A DNA stretch of 64,000 bases from positions 806,001 through 870,000 of the forward strand of contig NZ_JAUSQV010000001.1 in NCBI RefSeq assembly GCF_030811475.1, in the 5' to 3' direction. The stretch is from Nakamurella flavida (lineage in GTDB: Bacteria; Actinomycetota; Actinomycetes; Mycobacteriales; Nakamurellaceae). The notes beneath the pieces were generated by a model that did not search any database, was not told the DNA's origin, and saw nothing but the letters and a program-made list of their open reading frames with translations. Below, piece after piece: positions 18,816-26,561 of the stretch (within the stretch, counting starts at the first letter, position 1; each line of letters starts with the position of its first letter). Position numbers and translations under genes: made by a program.

Positions 18816-19691
18816 TCACGCCCTGCCGGCCGCGGCACACGCCTCGGCCAGCAGGGCGTAGGCGTCCTCCGCGATCCGGGTGTCGCGATCCAGCACGTCA
18901 CGCCACACGGCCAGGCCCGTCGCATGGTCCGGCGCGAGCGCCGAGACGGTGAACGCCTCCAGCCCGAATCGACCGCGGTAACCGGCGTCCAGCACGCCGG
19001 CGAGCAGATCGGTCAGCGGGATGTGCCCGCGACGCAGCTCCCCGCGATGGTTCTGCTCCAGCTCGAGATACCCCAGCCGGGGGAGGGTCTCGGTGACGGC
19101 CGCGACCATGTCGTCCTCCTCGATGTTCATGTGGAAGACGTCGAGGTGCACTCCCAGACGTGCCGAACCCGAGGCCTCCACGAAGGCCATGGCCTGACGC
19201 GCCGTGTTGAGCAAAGCCGTCTCGTACCGGTTGACCACCTCGACGAGCAGGGTGACGCCGGATTCCGCCGCTTCCTCGGCCAGCTCACCGAGGATCCGGG
19301 CCGTGCGGTCGACCACCGCGCGGGGGGCGGGGCCGCCGGCCCTGCCGAGCACGCCGTACAGCACGCCCGTCAGGCGGTCGGATCCCAGCTCGGCGGACAG
19401 CTCGATCGCGCGCCGGATCCGGGCGATCCCGCTCTCCCGGGCCACTGCGTCCACGCTCGAGATGTCCTGACCGGCGACCTGGTTGGTGTTCGTCATCGCC
19501 CGCAGCCCGGCCGACTCGACCAGGTCGCGGACGCCCGCGGGATCGAAGGTGTGGGGATCGCGCAGCACGACCACCACGCGCCGGTAGCCGATGGCCGCGA
19601 TGCGCCGCACCAGGGCCGGTGCGCGGTCGGGTTGCCAACCGGTCATCCACACCCCCGGATTGACGGCCAGGTCGGGCACCCCGTCGGTCAC
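18816..19691 (-). CDS. Sugar isomerase/epimerase (ketose 3-epimerase-like TIM barrel)
   Basis: 291-residue xylose-isomerase-like TIM barrel. The motif order VEVVNRYETALLNT (Glu ligand), then HLDVFHMNIEE (Asp and neighbouring His), then a C-terminal FGLEAF (Glu) is the metal site of D-tagatose/D-allulose 3-epimerase and L-ribulose 3-epimerase relatives. Such enzymes invert C3 of free ketoses; a C3 step before phosphorylation would fit this operon. GTG 19691 overlaps the upstream stop as GTGA. Last gene of the aldolase-kinase-reductase-epimerase operon. Other isomerase activities are possible. Confidence 0.85.
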   Translation of the reverse strand: MTDGVPDLAVNPGVWMTGWQPDRAPALVRRIAAIGYRRVVVVLRDPHTFDPAGVRDLVESAGLRAMTNTNQVAGQDISSVDAVARESGIARIRRAIELSAELGSDRLTGVLYGVLGRAGGPAPRAVVDRTARILGELAEEAAESGVTLLVEVVNRYETALLNTARQAMAFVEASGSARLGVHLDVFHMNIEEDDMVAAVTETLPRLGYLELEQNHRGELRRGHIPLTDLLAGVLDAGYRGRFGLEAFTVSALAPDHATGLAVWRDVLDRDTRIAEDAYALLAEACAAAGRA

Positions 19692-20788
19692 GGCAGAACC
19701 CGCCGTGCGCGCAGCATCCCGAACAGATCGGCGAACATCTCCTCGGTGTCCACCACCTCGGTGAAGCCGGCCTTCCGCAACTTGACCGTGCTCATGAACA
19801 ACGGAGCCGACCGGGCCCGGTGGACCGAACCGTCCGGGGTGTACGCGAGCATCTCGTCGGCGAACTCGTGCGAGTAACCGAGCACCTGATCCAGGGTGGT
19901 GGGCATCAGGTCGTGGCGGCGCACCACCCGGTCCCAGACGTCGGCGTGCTCGGGCAGCCAGGTAGCCAGACCCAGCCGTTCGTCGGGTCCGACCGGCACG
20001 CCGAGCATCTCGGCGAAGGCGGGCCAGATGTCCGGCCAGGCGAACACGTCTCCGTTGGTGATGTTGAAGGTCTGGTCACGGGCCGCGGGGGCCCGGGCCG
20101 CCCAGTGCATGGCGTTCGCCAACAGCCGGGCGTCGACGGCCTCGACGGGATACAGGTGCCCGCCGGGGTAGGAGAAGGGCTGCCCGAGCTCGGCCCGGAT
20201 GGCCGCGTAGGCGCCGATCACCGGCACCATGTTCATCGCGACGCCGATCTGGTCGCCGAAGATGGCCTGCGGCCGCCAGATCGTGTAGCCGAGACCGCGC
20301 TCGGCGGCCGCCGCGGTGAGCGCGTCCTCCTGGAGCCAGTAGAAGTTGGGGTGTTCGACCCGCGGCTGGGACTCCTTGGCCGGCACCCGCATCCGACCGA
20401 CGTGGAAGCCGTACGCCTTCGTGCCCTGGAGCAACGAGAGGTGCTCGACCGGTGAATCGCGCAGCCCGGCGAGGACGTTCCGGAACATCAGGTCGTTCGT
20501 GGCGCGCTGCGCCGGATCGGTCCAACCGCTGACCAGGGACGGCTGCTCGAAGAGGGCCGCATACACGACCTGGGTGATCGGGCCGACGGAGCCGACCGCC
20601 TCCGCCACTGCCGCGGCGTCCGTCAGGTCGACGGCCACATGGCGCAGTCGTTCGTGCGGCGCGTACCCGGGGGTGCGACGGGACACCGCGACGACCTCGA
20701 ACTCCTCGTCGGCCAGGAACCGGCGGGCCGCCGCGCCGCCCACCGTTCCGGTCGCCCCCAGGACGAGCACCCGCTTCCGATCAGCCAC
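19688..20788 (-). CDS. PRISE-type SDR reductase (progesterone 5-beta-reductase/iridoid synthase-like)
   Basis: 366-residue extended SDR. The NADPH-binding motif is LVLGATGTVGGAAARRFL. SLLQGTKAYGFHVG and PRVEHPNFYWLQED match PRISE enzymes, in which the usual YxxxK is replaced by a shifted Tyr in NFYxxxxD. Characterised PRISE members reduce activated C=C bonds (enones) with NADPH. Finding one inside a sugar-catabolic operon is unusual. GTG 20788 gives 8 bp overlap with the kinase gene; GTG 20797 is an alternative. The C-terminus overlaps the epimerase start. The function here is unknown, and it may act on a dehydrated or oxidised sugar. Confidence 0.83.
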   Translation of the reverse strand: MADRKRVLVLGATGTVGGAAARRFLADEEFEVVAVSRRTPGYAPHERLRHVAVDLTDAAAVAEAVGSVGPITQVVYAALFEQPSLVSGWTDPAQRATNDLMFRNVLAGLRDSPVEHLSLLQGTKAYGFHVGRMRVPAKESQPRVEHPNFYWLQEDALTAAAAERGLGYTIWRPQAIFGDQIGVAMNMVPVIGAYAAIRAELGQPFSYPGGHLYPVEAVDARLLANAMHWAARAPAARDQTFNITNGDVFAWPDIWPAFAEMLGVPVGPDERLGLATWLPEHADVWDRVVRRHDLMPTTLDQVLGYSHEFADEMLAYTPDGSVHRARSAPLFMSTVKLRKAGFTEVVDTEEMFADLFGMLRARRVLP

Positions 20789-21758
20789 CGCTGCCACCCG
20801 TCTCGTCCATCGACCGGCGGGCCAGGAACGCGTCGACCTCGTCCCCCGTCGGCATGGCCGTCGAGCACTCGAACCGGGTGGCGACGATGGCCCCCGCTGC
20901 GTTGGCGAAGCGCATCGTCCGCGCGAGCGGCCAACCCTCGAGCAGGCCGCGGCACAGCGCTCCTCCGAACGCATCACCGGCGCCGAGACCGTTGACCACC
21001 TCGACGGGGATGGGCGGCACCTCGATGCGTTCGTCGGCCGTCTTGGCCAGCACGCCCTTCGGACCCCGCTTGACGATGGCCAGCTCGATCCCCCGCTCCA
21101 GCAGGGCGTCCGCCGCGCGGTCGGGATCCCTCTCACCGACCGCGATCTCGCACTCGTCCGCGTTGCCGATCGCGATGGTCACCAGGTCGAGAGCAGGCCC
21201 GACGGCCGCGGCCGCGTCCTCTGCGCTGTCCCAGAAGGTCGGCCGGTGGTCGAGGTCCAGCACGGTGTGCGCCGCTCGACCCCGGGCCCGCCACGCCGCG
21301 AAGTGCGCGGCACGGCTGGGTTCCCGGGACAGCCCGGTCGCGGTGGCCCAGAAGACCCGGGACGCGGCGACCTCGGCGAGCGGGACGTCGTCGAGGTCGA
21401 GGTACATGTCCGGCGCGGTGGGGTTCCGGTAGATGTACAGCGGGAAGTCGTCCGGAGGGAACATCTCGCAGAACGTCAGGACGGACTGCATACCCGGCAC
21501 CGGGCGGATGGTGCCGGTGCGCACCCCGAACCGGGCGAGTTCCTGGACGGCGTAGCGACCGAACGGGTCGTCACCGGTACGGGTCAACAACAGGGTGTCC
21601 AGGCCCTGGCGGGTGGCCGCGACGGCGACGTTCGTCGCGCTCCCCCCGATCGACTTGCTGAACGACGGCACATCCTCCAGGGCGAGACCGGAGCGGATCG
21701 GGTACAGGTCGATGCAGATGCGGCCGGCGACGACGACGTCGGGCCGCACCAGGCTCAC
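20781..21758 (-). CDS. PfkB-family kinase, IolC-like
   Basis: 325-residue ribokinase-fold kinase. The N-terminal lobe has SKSIGGSATNVAVAATRQG. The segment FPLYIYRNPTAPDMYLDL and the DLDHRPTFW element resemble 5-dehydro-2-deoxygluconokinase (IolC). The catalytic loop is NGLGAGDAFGGALCRG. In inositol degradation IolC makes the substrate for an aldolase, and here an aldolase gene directly precedes it (GTGA overlap at 21755-21758). None of iolB, iolD, iolE or iolG is present, so a related sugar acid or deoxyketose is more likely than inositol itself. Confidence 0.87.
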   Translation of the reverse strand: MSLVRPDVVVAGRICIDLYPIRSGLALEDVPSFSKSIGGSATNVAVAATRQGLDTLLLTRTGDDPFGRYAVQELARFGVRTGTIRPVPGMQSVLTFCEMFPPDDFPLYIYRNPTAPDMYLDLDDVPLAEVAASRVFWATATGLSREPSRAAHFAAWRARGRAAHTVLDLDHRPTFWDSAEDAAAAVGPALDLVTIAIGNADECEIAVGERDPDRAADALLERGIELAIVKRGPKGVLAKTADERIEVPPIPVEVVNGLGAGDAFGGALCRGLLEGWPLARTMRFANAAGAIVATRFECSTAMPTGDEVDAFLARRSMDETGGSGG

Positions 21759-22603
21759 GCCTGCTCCGCTGCGGCCAGCCCGCGGAGCCGGCGCGTGGAC
21801 TCGCCCTCGAGGAACCCGCGCGGATCGGCGGAGGTGGTGGCGTCCGCCCAGATCGCCCGGCCGGCCAGGAAGCCCTGCGCCCCACCGGCGACACACGCCC
21901 GGACGGCGTCGGGGAACCGCGCCGCGGTCACCCCCGAGGACAGCACCACCCACGGGCAGTCGACACTGCCGGTGATGGCCCGGGCCACGGCGCTGATCTC
22001 CTCGGGGCTCTCGACGCCGTACGAGGGCACCTCCGCCTTGTAGAGATCCGGTGCCGTGGTGGCGAAATCGCGGGCTGCGGTGACGAGGGCGGCGTTGCGG
22101 TCGCCGTCGGTCCAGGAGGCGATGTCGTCGGGTCGGACGACCCCTTCCACCACACCCGGCAGCCCGGCACGACGACAGAGGTCCATGAACCGGGCCGACA
22201 GGTCGATCGCCCGGTCACGGCCGTCGGGCGCCCACGGGACGAGCATCTTGAGGGCCGCGGCACCGAACTCCCGGGCGAACTCCGGCGTGACGTCCTCGTC
22301 GAGCTCGGCGACGTTCACGGGTCCACCGGGCACCGATTGGGAGAGCAGATCGGCGGCCAGGATGACCGGCCGGGTGGATGCCGCCGCGGCCGGGCCGCCG
22401 TACTGCCGGTCGACGAGGACCGCGCTGGCGTGCCCGGCCAGGGTCTGCACGACGAGCTGCTTGAACGCCACCAGATCGGCGTCCCCGACGGGCGTGGACG
22501 CTCCCGCGGTCAGCATCTGACGGAGGGACTCCCGCTGGTCGATGGCCAGCATGGAGAACCGTCCGGTGTGGTCCCGGAGGCGGTCGAGGGTGGTGGTCGT
22601 CAT
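21755..22603 (-). CDS. Class I aldolase, YihT/LacD-like
   Basis: 282-residue TIM-barrel aldolase. MLAIDQRESLRQML opens the barrel, SAVLVDRQYGG follows, the Schiff-base Lys is Lys189 in DLYKAEVPSYG, and the phosphate/anion loop is GFLAGRAIWAD. These match sulfofructose-1-phosphate aldolase (YihT) and tagatose-1,6-bisphosphate aldolase (LacD); spacing and the VVEGVVRP motif look closer to YihT. It would cleave a ketose phosphate into DHAP and an aldehyde. First gene of a tightly overlapping four-gene operon, with an operator and TAGGAT -10 upstream. The exact substrate is not determined. Confidence 0.87.
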   Translation of the reverse strand: MTTTTLDRLRDHTGRFSMLAIDQRESLRQMLTAGASTPVGDADLVAFKQLVVQTLAGHASAVLVDRQYGGPAAAASTRPVILAADLLSQSVPGGPVNVAELDEDVTPEFAREFGAAALKMLVPWAPDGRDRAIDLSARFMDLCRRAGLPGVVEGVVRPDDIASWTDGDRNAALVTAARDFATTAPDLYKAEVPSYGVESPEEISAVARAITGSVDCPWVVLSSGVTAARFPDAVRACVAGGAQGFLAGRAIWADATTSADPRGFLEGESTRRLRGLAAAEQA

Positions 22604-22644
22604 GGGCCCCGTCGTTTCGTCGATCGTGGTACCGACTGTGGTAC

Positions 22645-22667
22645 TTACAAGATGTCAACTTATCCTA
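22645..22667. promoter_or_regulatory. Island operator 2 with minus-strand -10
   Basis: Core TTACAAGATGTCA (22645-22657), 4 bp, then ATCCTA (22662-22667, read TAGGAT on the minus strand). The layout is identical to operator 3. A repressor here would cover the start site of the aldolase operon and also lie upstream of the divergent alcohol dehydrogenase gene. Confidence 0.7.
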
Positions 22668-22683
22668 ATAGGCGGACAACTGA

Positions 22684-22689
22684 TAGGTT
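22684..22689 (+). promoter_or_regulatory. Candidate -10 for leaderless alcohol dehydrogenase mRNA
   Basis: TAGGTT lies exactly 6 nt before ATG 22696 and no Shine-Dalgarno is visible. Confidence 0.4.
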
Positions 22690-22695
22690 CGCGGT

Positions 22696-23715
22696 ATGCG
22701 AGCAGCGCGCTACCTGGGTGACCGCCGCGTCACCGTGCAGGACGTCCCCATCCCTTCCGTCGGCCCCACGGACGTCCTGCTGGCGCCGGAGTTCGTGGGC
22801 GTGTGCGGCACCGACGCCCACATCGTGGACGGGGAGTACCGCAGCGCCCCCCCGGTGACCCTCGGGCACGAGATCGGCGGCCGGGTCGTCGAGATCGGTT
22901 CGGCCGTCCGCACCGTGCGGGTGGGCGATCTGGTCAGCGTCGAACCGCACTACTACTGCGGGGTCTGCGTGCACTGCCAGTCCGGGCGGGTGAACATGTG
23001 CCCGGACCGGCGGGCCCCCGGTGTGCACCTGGACGGCGGGATGGCCGAGTTCCTCGCCGTCGACGAGACCATCGCCTACCCCGTACCGGGGACCCAGGAC
23101 GCCCGCCGCGCGGCTCTCACCGAGCCCCTCGCCTGCGCCGTCCACGGGATGGACCGGCTGGCGCCCGCCTCCGGGTCCGCCCTGGTGGTCTTCGGGGTCG
23201 GCCCGGTGGGCGCGCTGCTGCTCATGCTCGCCCGACGCGCCGGCGTGGGTCCGGTCGTCGCCGTCGAGGGCCGTTCCGGTCGACGGGATCTCGCCCAGCG
23301 GGTGGGCGCCGACATCGTGCTGGATCCGACCGAGGACGGCCTGGTCGACCGGCTGCTGGAGGCCAGCGGGGGCATCGGTTTCCCGTCGGCGATCGACGCG
23401 GTCGGGTCGGCGGCGGTGCTGGAGACGGCCATCCCGGCACTGTCCCGCGGTGGCCGACTGCTCGTGTTCGGTGTCGCCCATCCCGATGCCCGGGCCAGCA
23501 TCTCCCCCCACGACATCTACGCCCGCGAGCTCACCATCCTGGGTACGGCGCTCAACCCGTTCACCCATCGGCGGGCGGCCAACCTGGTCCATCAGCTGCC
23601 GCTCGACGAGCTGACGGTGGGCGACTTCCCGCTGGAACGGTTCGACGAGGCGCTGGCCGCCCAGCGTGCGGGTACGTACGACAAGGTCTTCATCACCCCG
23701 CAGGTGGCCCGATGA
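22696..23715 (+). CDS. Zinc-dependent alcohol dehydrogenase (MDR, polyol type)
   Basis: 339-residue medium-chain dehydrogenase. The catalytic zinc site includes VGVCGTDAH (Cys) and GHEIGG (His-Glu). The structural zinc is held by the four-Cys lobe CGVCVHCQSGRVNMC, and the Rossmann motif is VFGVGPVGALL. The group includes sorbitol, galactitol and threonine dehydrogenases, suggesting NAD-linked oxidation of a polyol or sugar hydroxyl to a ketone. It overlaps the following SDR gene by 4 bp (ATGA), and the pair may act in sequence on the same substrate. Divergent from the aldolase operon across a shared operator. Confidence 0.9.
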   Translation: MRAARYLGDRRVTVQDVPIPSVGPTDVLLAPEFVGVCGTDAHIVDGEYRSAPPVTLGHEIGGRVVEIGSAVRTVRVGDLVSVEPHYYCGVCVHCQSGRVNMCPDRRAPGVHLDGGMAEFLAVDETIAYPVPGTQDARRAALTEPLACAVHGMDRLAPASGSALVVFGVGPVGALLLMLARRAGVGPVVAVEGRSGRRDLAQRVGADIVLDPTEDGLVDRLLEASGGIGFPSAIDAVGSAAVLETAIPALSRGGRLLVFGVAHPDARASISPHDIYARELTILGTALNPFTHRRAANLVHQLPLDELTVGDFPLERFDEALAAQRAGTYDKVFITPQVAR

Positions 23716-24482
23716 CGGGGCCGACGGCACCACAGGTGTTCCGGGTGGACGGCCGGGTCGCCCTGGTCACCGGTGGCGCGGGCGGCATCGGCCTGGCTGC
23801 GGCCCGGTTGCTGGCCGGGGCGGGTGCCCAGGTCTGGATCGGCGACCTGGACCCGGAGATCGGCGCGGCGGCTGCGGCGGAGGTCGGCGGACGGTTCGTG
23901 CCGCTGGACGTGTCGTCCACCGGGTCGGTGGACGGGGCGGTCGACCGGATCGTCGCCGATGCGGGACGACTGGACATCGCGGTGAACTGCGCGGGCATCC
24001 GGCACCTCGGATCGGCCGCCGAGACCGTGACGGACGACGAGTGGTCCACCGTGATGGACGTCAACGCCACGGGCATGTTCCGTTCGTGCCGCGCCGAGGG
24101 ACGGGCCATGCTCGCGGCCGGAACAGGAGCCATCGTCAACATCGCCTCCATGTCCGGGCACGTGGTCAACCGCCCGCAGCCGCAGGCCACCTACAACGCC
24201 TCCAAGGCGGCGGTGATCATGCTGACCAGGTCGCTCGCCGTGGAGTGGGCCACCCGCGGGGTCCGGGTGAACAGCATCTCGCCGGGCTACATCGAGACCG
24301 CCCTGACCGCCCGCAGCCGGGCCATCCCCGAGCGGCTCGACGTCTGGTTGCAGGGCACCCCGATGGGCCGCCTGGGCCGGCCCGAGGAGATCGCCGGCGC
24401 GGTGTTCTACCTGGCCTCGGACGCCGCCTCGTACGTCACCGGTGCCGACCTGTCCGTCGACGGCGGCTACACCGCGGTCTGA
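23712..24482 (+). CDS. SDR-family oxidoreductase (classical)
   Basis: 256-residue classical short-chain dehydrogenase. The cofactor motif is TGGAGGIG with GDLDP at the end of beta2 (acid favouring NAD), NCAG is at beta4, and the catalytic Ser (IASMSG) and YNASK are in place. The C-terminus ends VTGADLSVDGGY, as in most 3-oxoacyl-reductase-like and sugar-alcohol SDRs. ATG 23712 overlaps the alcohol dehydrogenase stop. Likely a second oxidation or reduction of the island substrate; specificity unknown. Confidence 0.92.
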   Translation: MTGPTAPQVFRVDGRVALVTGGAGGIGLAAARLLAGAGAQVWIGDLDPEIGAAAAAEVGGRFVPLDVSSTGSVDGAVDRIVADAGRLDIAVNCAGIRHLGSAAETVTDDEWSTVMDVNATGMFRSCRAEGRAMLAAGTGAIVNIASMSGHVVNRPQPQATYNASKAAVIMLTRSLAVEWATRGVRVNSISPGYIETALTARSRAIPERLDVWLQGTPMGRLGRPEEIAGAVFYLASDAASYVTGADLSVDGGYTAV

Positions 24483-24538
24483 CCCGGCGCACCCGTTCCG
24501 TCCCACGACGATGTCCACGGGGAGGAGAACGGCCGATG

Positions 24539-25501
24539 TCAGCGGATGACGACGGGATTCACCGGCGCACCACTGGCCCCGTGCACCTTGAGGGGGGCCG
24601 CGGTGTAGAGGAAGTCCCATCGGTTGTCGGCCGCGCACGCCGCGGCGAGGTCATCGAGCCAGACGATCTCGGTGAAGGCGACACCCAGGTTGCGCATGAG
24701 CGCGTTGTGCAGGGGGAGCTCGACCCCGGACTCGTGCCAGGTCGCCTCGTTGGCGACGAGATCGGTGACCAGGTTTGGGATCTCCATGCGCTGGAACCAC
24801 TCCACGAGCTCGCGCGACCAGGTCAGCCCGGGCTCGTTCCAGTCCGCGTAGAAGTCCTCCGGCGTGGTCCGGTAGTAGCTGCCCAGCCATCCGGTACGGA
24901 TGACGATGATGTCGCGGGGCTGGATCTCGACCCCCTGGGCGCGGGCGGCCTCCTGCAGGTCGACGTGCGAGAAGCTCTCGCCACGCTCCAGGGAGTCCTT
25001 GCCGTGGTGGCGGGCCATGTCGATCAGGACCCCGTGGCCGACCACGCCGCGTTCGGCGATGGGCAGGATGGAGGCCTTGCGCAGTTCGCCGTCGGTGGTC
25101 ATCGCGTCGTAGCCGTTCCAGATCTGCCCGCCGTACCAGAGGTGCCCGAGCGCGTCGTACTGGGTGGACCCCTGCAGGAACATGTCGATCCGGTCGTCGG
25201 CCCAGTGGTGCCCGCTGGCCGGCTCCTCCGCGCCGCGCCGGAAGAAGCCCTCGTCGGACACCGACGTCCGCACCGCGGCGGACCGGCTGGGATGCACGGG
25301 ATCCGGGAAGCCGGGACGGCCGATGGGGACCTGCAGGGTGAACGACTGGCCCGTCCTGATCGACGCCGCGCCGCGCAGGGCCTCCTGCGGAGTCAGGTAG
25401 TTCAGACTGCCGACCTCGTCGTCCGGGCCCCACTTGCCCCAGTTCTTGGGTGCGTCCTCCCCGAGCAGTTCTGCGATGGTGCGCGGCCGGTCGTTCGACA
25501 T
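24539..25501 (-). CDS. Cyclase-family metal hydrolase
   Basis: 320-residue protein of the cyclase/kynurenine-formamidase superfamily. The metal-site region reads MFLQGSTQYDALGHLWYGG, a longer-branch version of HxGTHxDxPxH, and a later His cluster includes GHGVLIDMARHHG. Members open amides, lactones or similar bonds. It follows the ABC permease by 52 bp on the same strand, so it is probably co-transcribed with the importer; ATG 25501 is preceded by GAGGAT. A lactonase or esterase step on the imported compound is a reasonable guess only. Confidence 0.82.
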   Translation of the reverse strand: MSNDRPRTIAELLGEDAPKNWGKWGPDDEVGSLNYLTPQEALRGAASIRTGQSFTLQVPIGRPGFPDPVHPSRSAAVRTSVSDEGFFRRGAEEPASGHHWADDRIDMFLQGSTQYDALGHLWYGGQIWNGYDAMTTDGELRKASILPIAERGVVGHGVLIDMARHHGKDSLERGESFSHVDLQEAARAQGVEIQPRDIIVIRTGWLGSYYRTTPEDFYADWNEPGLTWSRELVEWFQRMEIPNLVTDLVANEATWHESGVELPLHNALMRNLGVAFTEIVWLDDLAAACAADNRWDFLYTAAPLKVHGASGAPVNPVVIR

Positions 25502-25553
25502 GGTGGGTGATCCTCTGCTGCGATGGGACGGGGAGGTAAGTGGACCGGTCGGG

Positions 25554-26561
25554 TCAACCGGCGCGGGTCAGCTTGCGCGCGACCGTGCTGAACGACACCG
25601 CCGCGATCAGGACCAGACCCTGGAACAGGAACTGGGCGAAGGCCGGCACGCCGATGATGGCCAGCCCGTTGAACCCGGTGGCCACCGTGATCACCCCCAC
25701 CACCGTGCCGAGGATGTGGAACTGCCCCTCCCTCATGACCGCGGTGCCCAGGAACGCCGCCGCGAAGGCCTGCAGGGTGTACCCGTCGCCACCGGTCGCC
25801 TGCCCGCTGCCGACCACGGCGGCCAGCAGGACACCCGTGATCGCCGCACAGATCGAACAGATGACGAAGGCCGAGGTGGTGACCCCCCGCACCGGGACGC
25901 CGACCAGGCGGGAGGCCTCGGCGTTACCGCCGACCGCCTGCATGTTGCGCCCGAGCACGGTCCGGTTGAGCAGCACCCACAGCACCGCGACGACCACCAC
26001 CATGTAGTAGACGTTCTTCGGGATGCCGAGCCAGGTGCCCACCGAGATCTGGGTGAACTCCGGCACGTACGCCCCGAACGGCTGGGCCGCCCCGCCGGAG
26101 ATCAGATAGTTCGCACCCACCGCTACACTGCCCACCCCGAGGGTCGCCACCAGGGCGTTGACCCCCAGCCGGGTGACCAGCAGGGAGTTGACCAGGCCCA
26201 CCACGAGGCCGATGGAGACGGCCAGGAGGATCGCGAGGGGGATCGGCACCCCGGCGATGAGCAGGGCGGCCACCGCGATGCCGGACAGGCTGGCGGTGTT
26301 GCCCACGCTCAGGTCGAACTGGTTGGCCGCCAGCACCAGCGTCAGACCACACGAGACGATCGCCGCCAGCGCGGACTGGTTGAAGATCTGGACGATGTTG
26401 CCCCAGGTCAGGAAGTACTTCGGCTCCATGATCGTGAACACGACCACCAGCAGGGCGAGCACGATGAGGGCACCGTACTTGCCCATGAACAGCGTCGCGG
26501 ACTGCCCCGGGGAACGTCCCTTCCGGGAGTCGACGATGGGCACGGGCGCGATGTCGGTCAT
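25554..26561 (-). CDS. Sugar ABC transporter permease (RbsC-like)
   Basis: 335-residue permease of the ribose/autoinducer-2 type importer family with 8-10 hydrophobic helices. The typical family stretch LAANQFDLSVGNTASLSGIAV follows the second helix, and the EAA-like cytoplasmic loop is AVGGNAEASRLVGVPVRGV. ATG 26561 overlaps the ATPase stop as ATGA. One permease gene implies a homodimeric channel. It works with the ATPase and binding protein upstream. Confidence 0.93.
   Translation of the reverse strand: MTDIAPVPIVDSRKGRSPGQSATLFMGKYGALIVLALLVVVFTIMEPKYFLTWGNIVQIFNQSALAAIVSCGLTLVLAANQFDLSVGNTASLSGIAVAALLIAGVPIPLAILLAVSIGLVVGLVNSLLVTRLGVNALVATLGVGSVAVGANYLISGGAAQPFGAYVPEFTQISVGTWLGIPKNVYYMVVVVAVLWVLLNRTVLGRNMQAVGGNAEASRLVGVPVRGVTTSAFVICSICAAITGVLLAAVVGSGQATGGDGYTLQAFAAAFLGTAVMREGQFHILGTVVGVITVATGFNGLAIIGVPAFAQFLFQGLVLIAAVSFSTVARKLTRAG

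Noticed and set aside
20781-21758. Myo-inositol catabolism as the island function
   Set aside because: Only an IolC-like kinase supports it; iolB, iolD, iolE, iolG and an inositol-specific dehydrogenase are absent.
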